From contig NZ_JAUMXC010000003.1 of NCBI RefSeq assembly GCF_030529325.1, positions 1-64,000 of the forward strand: 64,000 nt of DNA, given 5' to 3'. Both the position numbers and the translations under genes were made by a program. Below, piece after piece: positions 56,429 through 64,000 of this stretch (its first letter is position 1; every line of letters starts with the position of its first letter). Under the pieces are notes generated by a model. It worked only from the letters and a program-made list of their open reading frames with translations. It was not told the origin of the DNA and ran no database searches. Origin of the DNA: Porphyromonas sp. Its GTDB lineage: Bacteria > Bacteroidota > Bacteroidia > Bacteroidales > Porphyromonadaceae.

Positions 56429-56512
56429 AAAAAAGGTTGTCTAACTTGACACCTCAAGTTAGACAACTTCATTCATCAAGGTAGGCACGAGAATTTCGAA
56501 GGTTCTATACCT
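56429..56512. repeat. Dispersed 22-bp-period repeat, inverted copy
   Basis: A perfect forward unit GGTTGTCTAACTTGA (56435-56449), a CACC centre, an inverted unit at 56454-56469 and a second, degenerate inverted unit TCAAGGTAGGCACG at 56476-56489, 22 bases further. The outer flank AGAATTTCGAAGGTT matches those of the copies at 1 and 31724. It lies between divergent genes. Confidence 0.9.
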
Positions 56513-56644
56513 TTCACCGCGCCCGACTTTTCCCCCTGACCTCGTATAGATTTTTCATATCTAAGTATGTGACACTCCCCCAACATTAAATCGCATTTTT
56601 TAACATCCCTGATTTTGGGTATTAACCATTTTACTTTATTATGT

Positions 56645-56652
56645 TACATTTG
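56645..56652 (+). promoter_or_regulatory. Bacteroidota -7 box for the BACON lipoprotein gene
   Basis: TACATTTG matches TAnnTTTG, 45 bases upstream of the chosen start. The block that follows (GTGGCAAATATTTTCATTCC) is repeated with few changes near 58979. Confidence 0.5.
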
Positions 56653-56697
56653 TGGCAAATATTTTCATTCCTTAAAATAAAAAGCAACTTGCAGATC

Positions 56698-57978
56698 ATG
56701 ACAAGGTATTGTATTATCTTACTCTCATGCATTGTTATTCTCTTTTCGTGTGATAAGAAGCTCCACAATGTGGAGCCCCCTCTGCCACAATTGACGTTGA
56801 GCGAAGAGTCCCTCAATTTTTCGTCAGAAGCAACGCAAGATACCATTTATATAGGTGGTGATAAGTCTTGGCACGTCGAGAGCGATGCCCCTTGGCTCAC
56901 CATCAAAAAGAAGAGCAATGAGAGTGGCTCTGATCTTCTCATCATCAATGCAGCCCCAAATACTTCAGAACATGAGAGGTCAGCCGTCATAAAGGTGAGT
57001 ATAGAAGGGATAGAGAAATCAGTACATGTAAGGCAAGAAGCTGAAAAATATCCGGATTTTGATTGGCAGGTATTCCCAACGGTCATGATCAAAAACACAA
57101 AAGTTGAAAAAACCGCTGATGGTTATACTTATACCTTTGAGGGTGTGCATAACTTTATAAATAGAGATGTCCGAGAACAAGTCTTTGCGGGTAGTCTGGT
57201 CTCGCACATCATGACCAGGCCCAACAAGGTCGAGGAGTTCAACCGATACCTGAAAGATGAAGTGACCCTTTTTCTGTACGCTTCTTTGCTTGGTTTTGAA
57301 AGCGTTAAGATGAGACCCTCTGCCCAAGGTGTCGAGGAGGCTGTGGACAAATTCATTGCGACCAACACCCTCAGTGAAAGTGGAGAATTTTATTACTCAA
57401 ACAAACCTCAACACTATTCAAGTAGAGAAGAGTTATATTTTCTCGGCATGGGTAACTTAGGCATCGACTTGGATCGATTATTATTTGGGAAGTCTTATCT
57501 TGACGAGGAGATCCAATCGGGTAAAAGAGGTTATATATTCTCCTACTATATGCGGAGATTCAGTGTTATGCTTGATGCTCCTCATGAACTGGCACTCAGG
57601 GAGGAAGCACAGAATCAGGATTTCTCATCTCGAATAAGTTATATTGACTGGGTCGGGTACGGCAGGACAGGATTCCTTTTTGTAAAGACGGATATCCCCG
57701 AACAAGATATCAGGATCATTGTTCATAGAGTAGCACAAAAAGAGCCACTAAGCGAAAAGCAAAAAGATATGTTAAGTAAATTGACATTCAAGTATTTGAC
57801 CTTTGACAAATATAGTGAACCGTCTGTAGATACCGGGGGAGTAGATGTGATTAAGAAGTATTTTGAAGAAATAGCAACCGGCCCTATTATACCGTTGTCT
57901 TACAGTCTTAAAGGACTTTTTTCACATACCCACACAATGGATTATCAAGTCAAGATCCCTCGTAGGGCACGAAACTGA
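56698..57978 (+). CDS. BACON-domain lipoprotein of unknown function
   Basis: A 426-residue predicted lipoprotein. The start at 56698 (MTRYCIILLSCIVILFSC) gives a signal peptide with lipobox LFSC; an in-frame ATG 57 bases upstream would overlap the promoter. A BACON-type beta domain lies at about residues 30-105 (QLTLSEESLNFSSEATQD, WHVESDAPWLTI). The remaining about 300 residues are mixed alpha/beta with no family that I recognise. BACON domains often bind carbohydrate or mucin. The base composition is visibly more A+T-rich than that of the mutS region. A terminator follows. Confidence 0.78.
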   Translation: MTRYCIILLSCIVILFSCDKKLHNVEPPLPQLTLSEESLNFSSEATQDTIYIGGDKSWHVESDAPWLTIKKKSNESGSDLLIINAAPNTSEHERSAVIKVSIEGIEKSVHVRQEAEKYPDFDWQVFPTVMIKNTKVEKTADGYTYTFEGVHNFINRDVREQVFAGSLVSHIMTRPNKVEEFNRYLKDEVTLFLYASLLGFESVKMRPSAQGVEEAVDKFIATNTLSESGEFYYSNKPQHYSSREELYFLGMGNLGIDLDRLLFGKSYLDEEIQSGKRGYIFSYYMRRFSVMLDAPHELALREEAQNQDFSSRISYIDWVGYGRTGFLFVKTDIPEQDIRIIVHRVAQKEPLSEKQKDMLSKLTFKYLTFDKYSEPSVDTGGVDVIKKYFEEIATGPIIPLSYSLKGLFSHTHTMDYQVKIPRRARN

Positions 57979-58062
57979 TATAAACCATTAGGATGCATTT
58001 CTACGAACGACAAAACAATACTTAAAAAGAGGCATAACAAAATAAGGTTACAAGGATGCAAA

Positions 58063-58104
58063 GAGGGCAGTGTCGAATCATAAGGATTTTGACATTGCCC
58101 TTTT
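58063..58104 (+). terminator. Terminator of the BACON lipoprotein gene
   Basis: AAGAGGGCAGTGTC pairs with GACATTGCCCTTTT (one G-T pair and one mismatch) around a 16-base loop, ending in a short T run. It is about 85 bases past the stop. Confidence 0.6.
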
Positions 58105-58154
58105 CAATGTACTGATAAGTAGTCTGTCACTCTGAATGACAGAAATCCGTCATA

Positions 58155-58847
58155 TCAGAAAGAATATCCAATGGACAAGTAAGGCATTATGTTCTTATCT
58201 GCAGCATAAAAGTGGGTAAAAAAGTCTTCCAACTTGTGGGCAGAAAGACCTGTGCCCAGTATCAGTCTTTTGTTGATGCCAAAGCGATAGCCTGCTCTTA
58301 CATGATAATGGTTGGAAAATTTGCTGCCCTTAGCTTTTTTGAGCTGTTCATAGGTTGGGTGGTCCCCAATTCTTTTCGGGAAGAGTAGAGATTTACATTA
58401 CGACTGAAATATTCTAACGCAGTCCCATAGCAGACTTCAAGGAAGTGATTTTTCCTGCCAAACCTCCCATTGGCTTCAATACCGATAGTGTATTGGCTTA
58501 AGTCTCCTAAATAGTAGACGGATCTCTTGGAGCTCTCTCGATCCTCAAAAGACAAGTAGGTAGACAATCTCCAACTTCGTCCGGGCAATATGCCGAGCTC
58601 TGTTATTTCACCTCTATCACTTCAGTTACTGCTATTGAAACCATAACCGATAAAAACTCTAAGACTGAAGCGATTCTTATCGAAAAAGTCAAACAATATT
58701 CCTCTCATAGGAAAGGACAAAACCTCTGGACTCTACCCGAATATTTAAATGTACAGCACTTTTCTTGCTGAGATCCTGTGCATTCAAGGACAGAGTGTTG
58801 AGAACTAAAACAGAGCAAAGCCCACAGAAGAATAGTAGTTTTCGCAT
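58155..58847 (-). pseudogene. Broken outer-membrane beta-barrel protein gene
   Basis: Read on the minus strand from an ATG at 58847, the frame gives a clean signal peptide (MRKLLFFCGLCSVLVLNTLS, then LNAQ) and a beta-rich start, but stops at 58691-58689. The reading continues in another frame (FDFFDKNRFSLRVFIGYGF), meets an in-frame TGA at 58624-58622, and runs on through YLSFEDRESSKRSVYYLGDL. A second frameshift lies near 58374. After it the frame restores IGDHPTYEQLKKAKGS and NHYHVRAGYRFGINKR and ends in PYLSIGYSF, a typical barrel C-terminus. About 230 codons carry at least three lesions, so it is a decayed gene. Confidence 0.85.
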
Positions 58848-59084
58848 AGATGAATTATCAGATGCAAATTAAAACTTTGGCAAATATATTAGACCTGAGA
58901 ATCATTACAGAATAACACAATTACAGGTTTTTAATGTATCCGGTTTGGAGGATTGAGCATCTTATTTCATCGCACCACATTTGCAGTAAATATTCTCATT
59001 CCTTAAGAGAGGTCTTGTCTTACTTCACGGGTAACGTCATAGCAATTGTTCTAAGCATACACTTGCAATGTTACATTTTATAAC

Positions 59085-59092
59085 TACATTTG
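59085..59092 (+). promoter_or_regulatory. Bacteroidota -7 box for the DUF4248 gene
   Basis: TACATTTG matches TAnnTTTG, 44 bases upstream of the start, followed by GCAGCAAATA as in the leaders at 56653 and 58983. Confidence 0.5.
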
Positions 59093-59136
59093 CAGCAAAT
59101 AAAACATAGATTAGTTAGAAAAACACAAGTGTATTT

Positions 59137-59373
59137 ATGAGTAAAACAATGAAAATCATGCCAATCAATCAAATGTGCTCTGTGAAAGAGCTTGCAACAC
59201 TTTATTATGTCGATGTATTACCCGAAGTCGCTTCACGCAACCTGAGAAGAGATATAAGAGAGTATCCCGACCTGCATCGGTCGCTCATTGAGTCGGGTTG
59301 GAACTCCCGCAAGCGCACCTTCACACCTCGCCAAGTGCAAATCCTCCGCAAATTTCTCGGAGATCCCATGTAA
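59137..59373 (+). CDS. DUF4248 small protein
   Basis: A 78-residue basic protein of the DUF4248 family, small Bacteroidota proteins of unknown role. Typical features are an N-terminal VKELATLYYVDVLPEVASRN block, a central L-x-R-D region and a C-terminal KRTFTPRQVQILRKFLGDP. The helices and basic residues look like a helix-turn-helix DNA-binding fold, but binding is not shown. An alternative start five codons in (MKIMP) is possible. A hairpin terminator follows. A truncated copy with 100 nearly identical bases lies at 60394. Confidence 0.83.
   Translation: MSKTMKIMPINQMCSVKELATLYYVDVLPEVASRNLRRDIREYPDLHRSLIESGWNSRKRTFTPRQVQILRKFLGDPM
59274..59373 (+). repeat. 100-bp direct repeat, copy 1 (3' end of DUF4248 gene)
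   Basis: These 100 bases match 60414-60513 except for one base (C at 59367, T at 60507). The match covers the last 32 codons plus the stop and ends at the stop codon. The flanks differ abruptly on both sides. Confidence 0.95.
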
Positions 59374-59738
59374 GAAGTACACAAAGGCAGTGGCAAACAA
59401 ACGTTTTGTCACTGCCTTTGTGCATTTATGTAAGAGTTGGCTGTATCCGCAAAATAATGCAGACCTTTTCAGGCCCGAAAGCCACCTCTAAGATCGACTC
59501 CAATTAGCACCCTTTAGAGAAAGTTACCATTGCGAGCCTTGTTTTATACAAAAAACAGTTATCTTGGCAAAGTCATGATGTAGCCAGATCATCAATGGAT
59601 TGGCACCGGAGAATCATAGATGAAAAGGACAAGCCGGATATAAAGACCTATGCTCGCGGTGTCGAAGTGTTAGGGCTGCAATTACCTTAATGAAAAGTCA
59701 GAATGATAACGAGTAGAAACATTTTAAGTATACCTCCA
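59374..59738. other. Gap between the DUF4248 gene and the next lipoprotein
   Basis: Apart from the terminator at 59380-59424, this 365-base gap holds only a frame without a good start (about 59515-59691, ending in KTYARGVEVLGLQLP). It might be a decayed helix-turn-helix fragment. I do not annotate it as a gene. Confidence 0.4.
59380..59424 (+). terminator. Terminator of the DUF4248 gene
   Basis: ACAAAGGCAGTG pairs with CACTGCCTTTGT, with additional CAAA/TTTG pairing inside. It begins 7 bases past the stop. The T run after it is weak. Confidence 0.65.
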
Positions 59739-60278
59739 ATGAAAACTTCAATAACTACCCGATTCCGAATTAGTGTATTGGCATTTTTTGTATTCTGCCT
59801 TTGTGTGACTTCATGTGATCCGTTTCATCATTATTACAGACATAGTGTGATCTATGAACGGGATAAGAACCTGAATGAATATATGGTATTCTTCGAGAGA
59901 GCCGTAAATCCGGAAGGAGCTCCAAAGAAAGACACTTTACTACTCAAAACCACAACCTTCATAGAAGAATATGAAAGCCGACCTGCACCAAGGGAGACAA
60001 GAGAGTTTTGGATAAAATATTTAGTTCAGGATCAGTTGGATAGAATGAATCATATCGATTCGATAGGTATTTATTCGATATCCGATCATAAGCTCCAAGC
60101 CATGATTTACAGTCCGAAGATAGAGAAAGATAAGGGTCTCAAGTCCTCCACAAAATACCCTAATCCGTTCTCCAAAACTTCATGGGTCCTGGACTTCAAA
60201 GACGGCGAATACAACAAGAATAAATGGGGCGTCAATATCAGCAATGTCACCTACACCCTAAAAAGGCTGGAGCCATGA
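59739..60278 (+). CDS. Predicted lipoprotein of unknown function
   Basis: A 179-residue protein. The start at 59739 (MKTSITTRFRISVLAFFVF) gives a signal peptide and the lipobox VTSC; the frame opens 36 bases earlier. The mature part begins DPFHHYYRHSVIYERDKNL and has mixed polar content with no recognised domain. It may be related to other small lipoproteins in this window only by size and signal. It sits between two copies of a DUF4248 gene end. The region is A+T-rich. Confidence 0.72.
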   Translation: MKTSITTRFRISVLAFFVFCLCVTSCDPFHHYYRHSVIYERDKNLNEYMVFFERAVNPEGAPKKDTLLLKTTTFIEEYESRPAPRETREFWIKYLVQDQLDRMNHIDSIGIYSISDHKLQAMIYSPKIEKDKGLKSSTKYPNPFSKTSWVLDFKDGEYNKNKWGVNISNVTYTLKRLEP

Positions 60279-60393
60279 TAGGACTTTAAATATATTAATC
60301 AACACGAGAGACAATCCACTTTCTGACGTAACCCCAATTCTTTTCATTGATGCTTATAAAAAAGACAACACAAAACTTTTATCAGACAACAAT

Positions 60394-60513
60394 ATGAGAG
60401 ATAACCCGGGACGGCATCGGTCGCTCATTGAGTCGGGTTGGAACTCCCGCAAGCGCACCTTCACACCTCGCCAAGTGCAAATCCTCCGCAAATTTCTCGG
60501 AGATCCTATGTAA
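60394..60513 (+). pseudogene. Truncated DUF4248 gene copy
   Basis: A 39-codon frame (MRDNPGRHRSLIESGWNS start) whose last 32 codons plus stop are nearly identical to the DUF4248 gene at 59137. The N-terminal half is missing or unrecognisable; the frame is open a little upstream (YKKDNTKLLSDNN) without similarity. It is probably a remnant from duplication or recombination. Expression as a mini-protein cannot be ruled out. Confidence 0.8.
60414..60513 (+). repeat. 100-bp direct repeat, copy 2
   Basis: Second copy of the repeat at 59274-59373, exactly 1140 bases downstream and in the same direction. It has one mismatch. Confidence 0.95.
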
Positions 60514-60546
60514 ACAACAGAATCAGGAAGATTAGTCAAAAAACAA

Positions 60547-60600
60547 TCTCACGCCCCCACAGTCAGCGCATTCTGATACGCTGACTGTGGGGGCGTGAGA
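60547..60600 (-). terminator. Strong orphan hairpin
   Basis: TCTCACGCCCCCACAGTCAGCG (positions 60547-60568, in two parts TCTCACGCCCCC and ACAGTCAGCG) pairs perfectly with 60579-60600 around ten bases. On the minus strand it is followed by TTGTTTTTTG. No minus-strand gene ends here, so its present use as a terminator is unclear. Confidence 0.55.
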
Positions 60601-60901
60601 CATCCGGCTTCGATAGCGTACATGAACACTTTCCTCTGTGTTAAGGTTCTGAATTTGAGTTATTCTGAGCATAAAAAATGGGGCTGAGCCGAAACACAAT
60701 TTTGGTTCAACCTTCCGGTTTATAGGGCTCATCAAAATTGGAGCAACAGAGGCCACACACCGAAATATCAATATGTGATCGAGGTCTTACCTTGAAAGGG
60801 GTTCAGGTATTATCATTCCGATATCTGAGCTATTCTAAAACTACCGATACCCACATTTAGGTATTTTTTACTTATTTATTAGGATTAATATATGTTGTTA
60901 G

Positions 60902-60909
60902 TAAATTTG
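60902..60909 (+). promoter_or_regulatory. Bacteroidota -7 box for the TonB receptor
   Basis: TAAATTTG matches TAnnTTTG, 146 bases upstream of the receptor start, which leaves a fairly long leader. No TTTG -33 is seen. Confidence 0.4.
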
Positions 60910-61055
60910 TGCGACAAATCAATTACCTATGGGCTGATGTGCGGGAGGATTGACAGGCACTGAGGACAAAAATCCCAATTTTATGTAGAGCATCATCCCA
61001 TGATGAAAAAATATCGTCTGTGTTTAATTTTTACCAATACGCATTATAACCACTC

Positions 61056-63416
61056 ATGATTCGACATAGGATTATTGCGCACACTCTTTTAACTTTTTTG
61101 GTGCTGCTCTTTGGCATATCCACAGTGGCCCATGCCTCGGAGGACACCCCTCTCAAAGTCCATGTAATCAATAAAAAGTCAAAGGAGACCATCCCCGGCG
61201 CATTCATCAAAATGGGAGGATACACCTTTATCGCCAATGAAGATGGTACTGCGACGCTTCGCAATGTGCCGAAAAACAAAGTATCTCTATCGATCAAAGC
61301 ATTAGGATACAAGGAGATAAAGCAGGCCATTTACAATGTACCTAAAGACAAAAAAGAGCTCTACGTCTATATGGATCCGACAGTACAAGAGCTCTCGGGC
61401 ATCACGGTAAAGGGGAAGTACAACAACCACACCGATCGCCTGCAACAGACGGCAACGATAGATCCAAAACTGCTGGAAAGGAGTTCTTCGGTGTCCTTGG
61501 CGCAGCTGCTTGAGAGTCTGCCCGGTGTCAGCATGATCAGCACAGGTAGCACGATAGCCAAGCCGGTGATCCAAGGGATGCACAGCAGTCGTATCCTACT
61601 CATCAACAACGGTGTACGCCTCGAAAGCCAGACTTGGGGCGATGACCATGCTCCGGAGATAGACCATACCGGCTCCAACATCATCGAAGTCATCAAGGGT
61701 GCAGAAGCCATCCGCTACGGCTACGGTGCAGTGGGGGGTGTCGTCCTCTTCAATCAGACACCTTTACCCTACGGACACAACAAACTCTTTGTCTCAGGTA
61801 AAGCGAACCTAAGCTATGGATCCAATGCCGGAAGTGGAGACGGAGCCATCACCACAGACTTCGGATACAAAAACTTCGGTCTGCGACTCCATGCCTTGGT
61901 ACAGAAAGCCGGAGACTACCGAAGTGCCGAGTACAGACTCAACAACACGGGCTACACCACGATAAGCCACTCGGCCCTCATGGGGTACAAGTCTCGCAAC
62001 ATAACCGCAACACTGTACACCAGCCTCTTTTTCCAGCGCACAGGGTTGTATTACAACAGCAAAATATCGGACGTCAATCAGTTGTTGGCACGATTTGAGG
62101 CCGGTCGTCCCGATGAGAGCAGTATACATCCGTTCTCATACAAGGTGGAGCCCCCTCTCCAACAGGCACAACACTTCACGCTCAAAGGAGACCTCAAATG
62201 GTACATCAACAAAGACCATGATATACTCTTCAAAGTCACATATCAAGACAACATAAGGCAAGAGTACGAAAATCGCAAAGACCCTCGCTGGAGTTGGCTC
62301 CCTGTACAGGATCTGCAGCTCACCACCTATGGTGCCGATGCTCTGTGGAGTGGAAAATGGAATAAGTGGAATATGTCCACACAAGCCGGGATAACGTCTT
62401 CGTATCAGTACAACTACAATGTACCGGGAACAAAGCAACCGGCATTTATCCCTAACTATGCGGCAGCAACGGTGGGCTACTTCGGTCTGCACAAAGCAAC
62501 GTTCGGGAAATTTGAGGCCTCCGCAGGTATGCGTTACGACGTGCGTGCGATGTCTGTGGATGGATATTCGGGGCTCTCTTCGTTCAAGTACTACAAGGAC
62601 TTCAAGATGTTCTACAACTTCTCCACCAGCTTCGCAGGACACTACCAATTCTCGGACAATATGGAGGTGCGTGCCAATATCGGATGGGCTTGGAGACCAC
62701 CCGACATCAACGAACTCTATGCTTCGGGACTCAACCACGGTATCTATTGGGTCGTGGGCAACAAAGATCTCACGGCAGAACGTGGCTACAAGGCTGTCCT
62801 CGGTGGCAAGTATGCCAACACATGGCTGTCTGTAGAGCCCAGCGTCTTCTACCAAAGGGTAGACAATTACATCTATGATGACATAGGAGAAGGCAAGGAC
62901 AGATTTCACAACCACCCAAGTGGGAAGTATCCGAAATTTGTATTCGGACAGGATGATGCTCGCCTCTTTGGGGGAGACTTGACCCTGACCGTTTCGCCTA
63001 TCGAAGGTCTTTTGATCTCTTCCAAAGGGGAGTGGATCAATGCCCGGAACCTTACTCAGGATGCCTGGTTACCCTTCATGCCCTCAGACAGATACGGTCT
63101 GGAGGTCTCCCACAGCTTAGACTTGGGCGCAAAGAAGAATTGGCACTTATCCTACTCTTTGGAGGGGCAGTTTGTAACGAAGCAAACGAGATTTGACCCC
63201 GAAAAAGACCTTGTGGGCGATACCCCTCCCGCATACACCCTACTCAATGGTAGCGTGGAGCTGAGGTATGATATCTCAGAAAATAAAAATGTCAAGTTTT
63301 TGATCCTTGGTAAAAACATACTCAACACGCTCTATAAAGAGTATACCGACAGATTCAGATACTACGCTCATGCCAGAGGATCGCATTTTACATTGAGCAC
63401 AATAGTTACTTTCTAA
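61056..63416 (+). CDS. TonB-dependent outer-membrane receptor with ZnuD-like plug motif
   Basis: A 786-residue receptor. The signal peptide (to about residue 27, AHA) is followed by a carboxypeptidase-regulatory-like domain (VHVINKKSKETIPGAFIKMG) and a plug (LLESLPGVSMISTGS, VIKGAEAIRYGYGAVGGVV). Residues 196-203 read DDHAPEID, like the DHAxxxD segment of ZnuD-type zinc/heme receptors. The barrel has WAWRPPDINELYASG, GNKDLTAERGYK and a C-terminal FTLSTIVTF. It probably imports a metal, heme or metal complex; the specificity is inferred. A lipoprotein gene follows after 13 bases and is probably co-transcribed. Confidence 0.9.
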   Translation: MIRHRIIAHTLLTFLVLLFGISTVAHASEDTPLKVHVINKKSKETIPGAFIKMGGYTFIANEDGTATLRNVPKNKVSLSIKALGYKEIKQAIYNVPKDKKELYVYMDPTVQELSGITVKGKYNNHTDRLQQTATIDPKLLERSSSVSLAQLLESLPGVSMISTGSTIAKPVIQGMHSSRILLINNGVRLESQTWGDDHAPEIDHTGSNIIEVIKGAEAIRYGYGAVGGVVLFNQTPLPYGHNKLFVSGKANLSYGSNAGSGDGAITTDFGYKNFGLRLHALVQKAGDYRSAEYRLNNTGYTTISHSALMGYKSRNITATLYTSLFFQRTGLYYNSKISDVNQLLARFEAGRPDESSIHPFSYKVEPPLQQAQHFTLKGDLKWYINKDHDILFKVTYQDNIRQEYENRKDPRWSWLPVQDLQLTTYGADALWSGKWNKWNMSTQAGITSSYQYNYNVPGTKQPAFIPNYAAATVGYFGLHKATFGKFEASAGMRYDVRAMSVDGYSGLSSFKYYKDFKMFYNFSTSFAGHYQFSDNMEVRANIGWAWRPPDINELYASGLNHGIYWVVGNKDLTAERGYKAVLGGKYANTWLSVEPSVFYQRVDNYIYDDIGEGKDRFHNHPSGKYPKFVFGQDDARLFGGDLTLTVSPIEGLLISSKGEWINARNLTQDAWLPFMPSDRYGLEVSHSLDLGAKKNWHLSYSLEGQFVTKQTRFDPEKDLVGDTPPAYTLLNGSVELRYDISENKNVKFLILGKNILNTLYKEYTDRFRYYAHARGSHFTLSTIVTF

Positions 63417-63429
63417 ACTATCCATAGCT

Positions 63430-64000
63430 ATGAAAAGGTTTATCCAATCCATTTATATCCTCTGCATGATCGCGACAGTCACCCTCGCATCATGCACCGA
63501 CAAACAAGGAGAAGAACTCTTCAAGGGCATCATCAAAGCACCTCCCTCTGCCATCGAAAGAGATGTCAAGGGACACGAGCAGATACACTCAGTCCAAGCC
63601 ATATTGAGATACGCACGCCCGCTGAAGAAGCCTATCCGCATCACCGCCACTCACAACGAAAAAGGGTACGTGGCTTATGAAATCACAAAAAAGTACTCGG
63701 CTGTCCCCCTATATCAGGAAATCAAGATCGGGAAAAACGACAAGGGGGAGTTCGTCATAGAGTCCGACCAGAAGGTATTCGATGTCGTCAAGGGGAAAGA
63801 CATCTTCTACACTTTGGAACTGAAGTACTTTGATGTCAACAATCAACTCATCAACCACCAGTTTTCGCACTTTGACTCTAAAGATCCCGAGAGTTCGACA
63901 TTGGCACAGCACCAGACGTTTTTCTCGATACAAAACTACTCCTTGGACAAAAGACCTCTCGTCTATCCTATGACCTTGGACAGTGTGTACTACGACAAAT
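63430..64000 (+). CDS. Lipoprotein downstream of TonB receptor (partial)
   Basis: The first 190 codons of a gene cut by the window end. It begins MKRFIQSIYILCMIATVTLA with lipobox LASC (Cys21), then CTDKQGEELFKGIIKAP. The mature part is beta-rich (FVIESDQKVFDVVKGKD, YTLELKYFDVNNQ). It starts 13 bases after the receptor stop, so a surface or periplasmic lipoprotein partner of the receptor is likely. I do not recognise the family. Confidence 0.8.
   Translation, partial: MKRFIQSIYILCMIATVTLASCTDKQGEELFKGIIKAPPSAIERDVKGHEQIHSVQAILRYARPLKKPIRITATHNEKGYVAYEITKKYSAVPLYQEIKIGKNDKGEFVIESDQKVFDVVKGKDIFYTLELKYFDVNNQLINHQFSHFDSKDPESSTLAQHQTFFSIQNYSLDKRPLVYPMTLDSVYYDK

Larger units (their letters stand above)
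56214..56697. other. Divergent intergenic region before the accessory stretch
   Basis: This 484-base region holds a minus-strand TAAGTTTG box (56357-56350) that may serve the Ig-like gene, a repeat copy (56429-56512), and a plus-strand TACATTTG box (56645-56652) for the next gene. No coding sequence is seen. Confidence 0.55.
60514..61055. other. Intergenic region upstream of the TonB receptor
   Basis: This 542-base region has a strong G+C-rich hairpin at 60547-60600 and a TAAATTTG box at 60902-60909. The leader from there to the start is about 150 bases. No operator or riboswitch is recognised and no coding sequence is credible. Confidence 0.5.

Noticed and set aside
59515..59691. Small helix-turn-helix protein ending KTYARGVEVLGLQLP
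   Set aside because: There is no start codon for most of the frame and the similarity to XRE-type proteins is only impressionistic.
59274..60513. Insertion sequence bounded by the 100-bp direct repeats
   Set aside because: There is no transposase or terminal inverted repeat, and the repeats are coding sequence ending exactly at the stop codon.

Overview
The window looks like chromosomal DNA of a Bacteroidota species, most likely a Porphyromonas-type member of the Bacteroidales. The evidence is a RagA/RagB (SusC/SusD) outer-membrane uptake operon, a secreted trypsin-like protease with a T9SS-type C-terminus, a hybrid AraC-type two-component sensor, many lipobox lipoproteins, and promoters of the Bacteroidota form (TTTG and TAnnTTTG) instead of sigma-70 boxes. 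A heme catalase gene is present. The species cannot be named from the sequence alone.

Layout. 0.2-4.5 kb (minus): an MscS channel, then the division operon ftsA-ftsZ-yqeY. 4.8-8.7 kb (minus): an operon of ddl, an acyltransferase, a pncA-like amidase, a DUF4494 protein and a YggS-type PLP protein. 8.9-10.1 kb: an Ig-like/leucine-rich lipoprotein. 10.5-16.5 kb (minus): a five-gene operon with the secreted protease, a thioredoxin-fold lipoprotein that has lost its CxxC, cutC, a PASTA protein and rluD. 17-20.3 kb (plus): a PhoH/PIN ATPase and a carboxyltransferase whose biotin domain lacks the biotinyl lysine. 20.5-25.3 kb (plus): a metal operon of membrane-anchored DtxR/FeoA regulator, feoB, a CDF transporter and rnhB. 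25.9-29.3 kb (plus): pgk, a flavodoxin-like protein and katA, converging on glyA (minus). 30.9-35.3 kb: a small lipoprotein and a large hybrid sensor kinase.

35.7-49.3 kb (minus): a SusC/SusD/DUF4843/PKD-like four-gene outer-membrane importer, followed by an ABC ATPase, a GldF/GldG-type permease fusion and two tandem MutS-like ATPases. 50-56.2 kb (minus): an Ig-like lipoprotein, a PAP2 phosphatase with a probable beta-barrel tail, and mutS. 56.6-60.5 kb: an A+T-richer accessory stretch with two lipoproteins, a broken outer-membrane-protein gene, and an intact plus a truncated copy of a DUF4248 gene that share about 100 nearly identical bases. 61-64 kb (plus): a TonB-dependent receptor with a ZnuD-like plug motif and a downstream lipoprotein cut by the window end.

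The most unusual signal is a dispersed intergenic repeat family. Its unit is the 15-mer GGTTGTCTAACTTGA, repeated with a 22-bp period in two arms facing each other around a 4-bp centre. Complete or degenerate copies lie near 1, 10.3, 16.7, 25.5, 31.7, 40.9, 49.9 and 56.4 kb, always between genes, in every gene-orientation context. Some copies double as terminators, but their placement and phasing suggest something more than termination.
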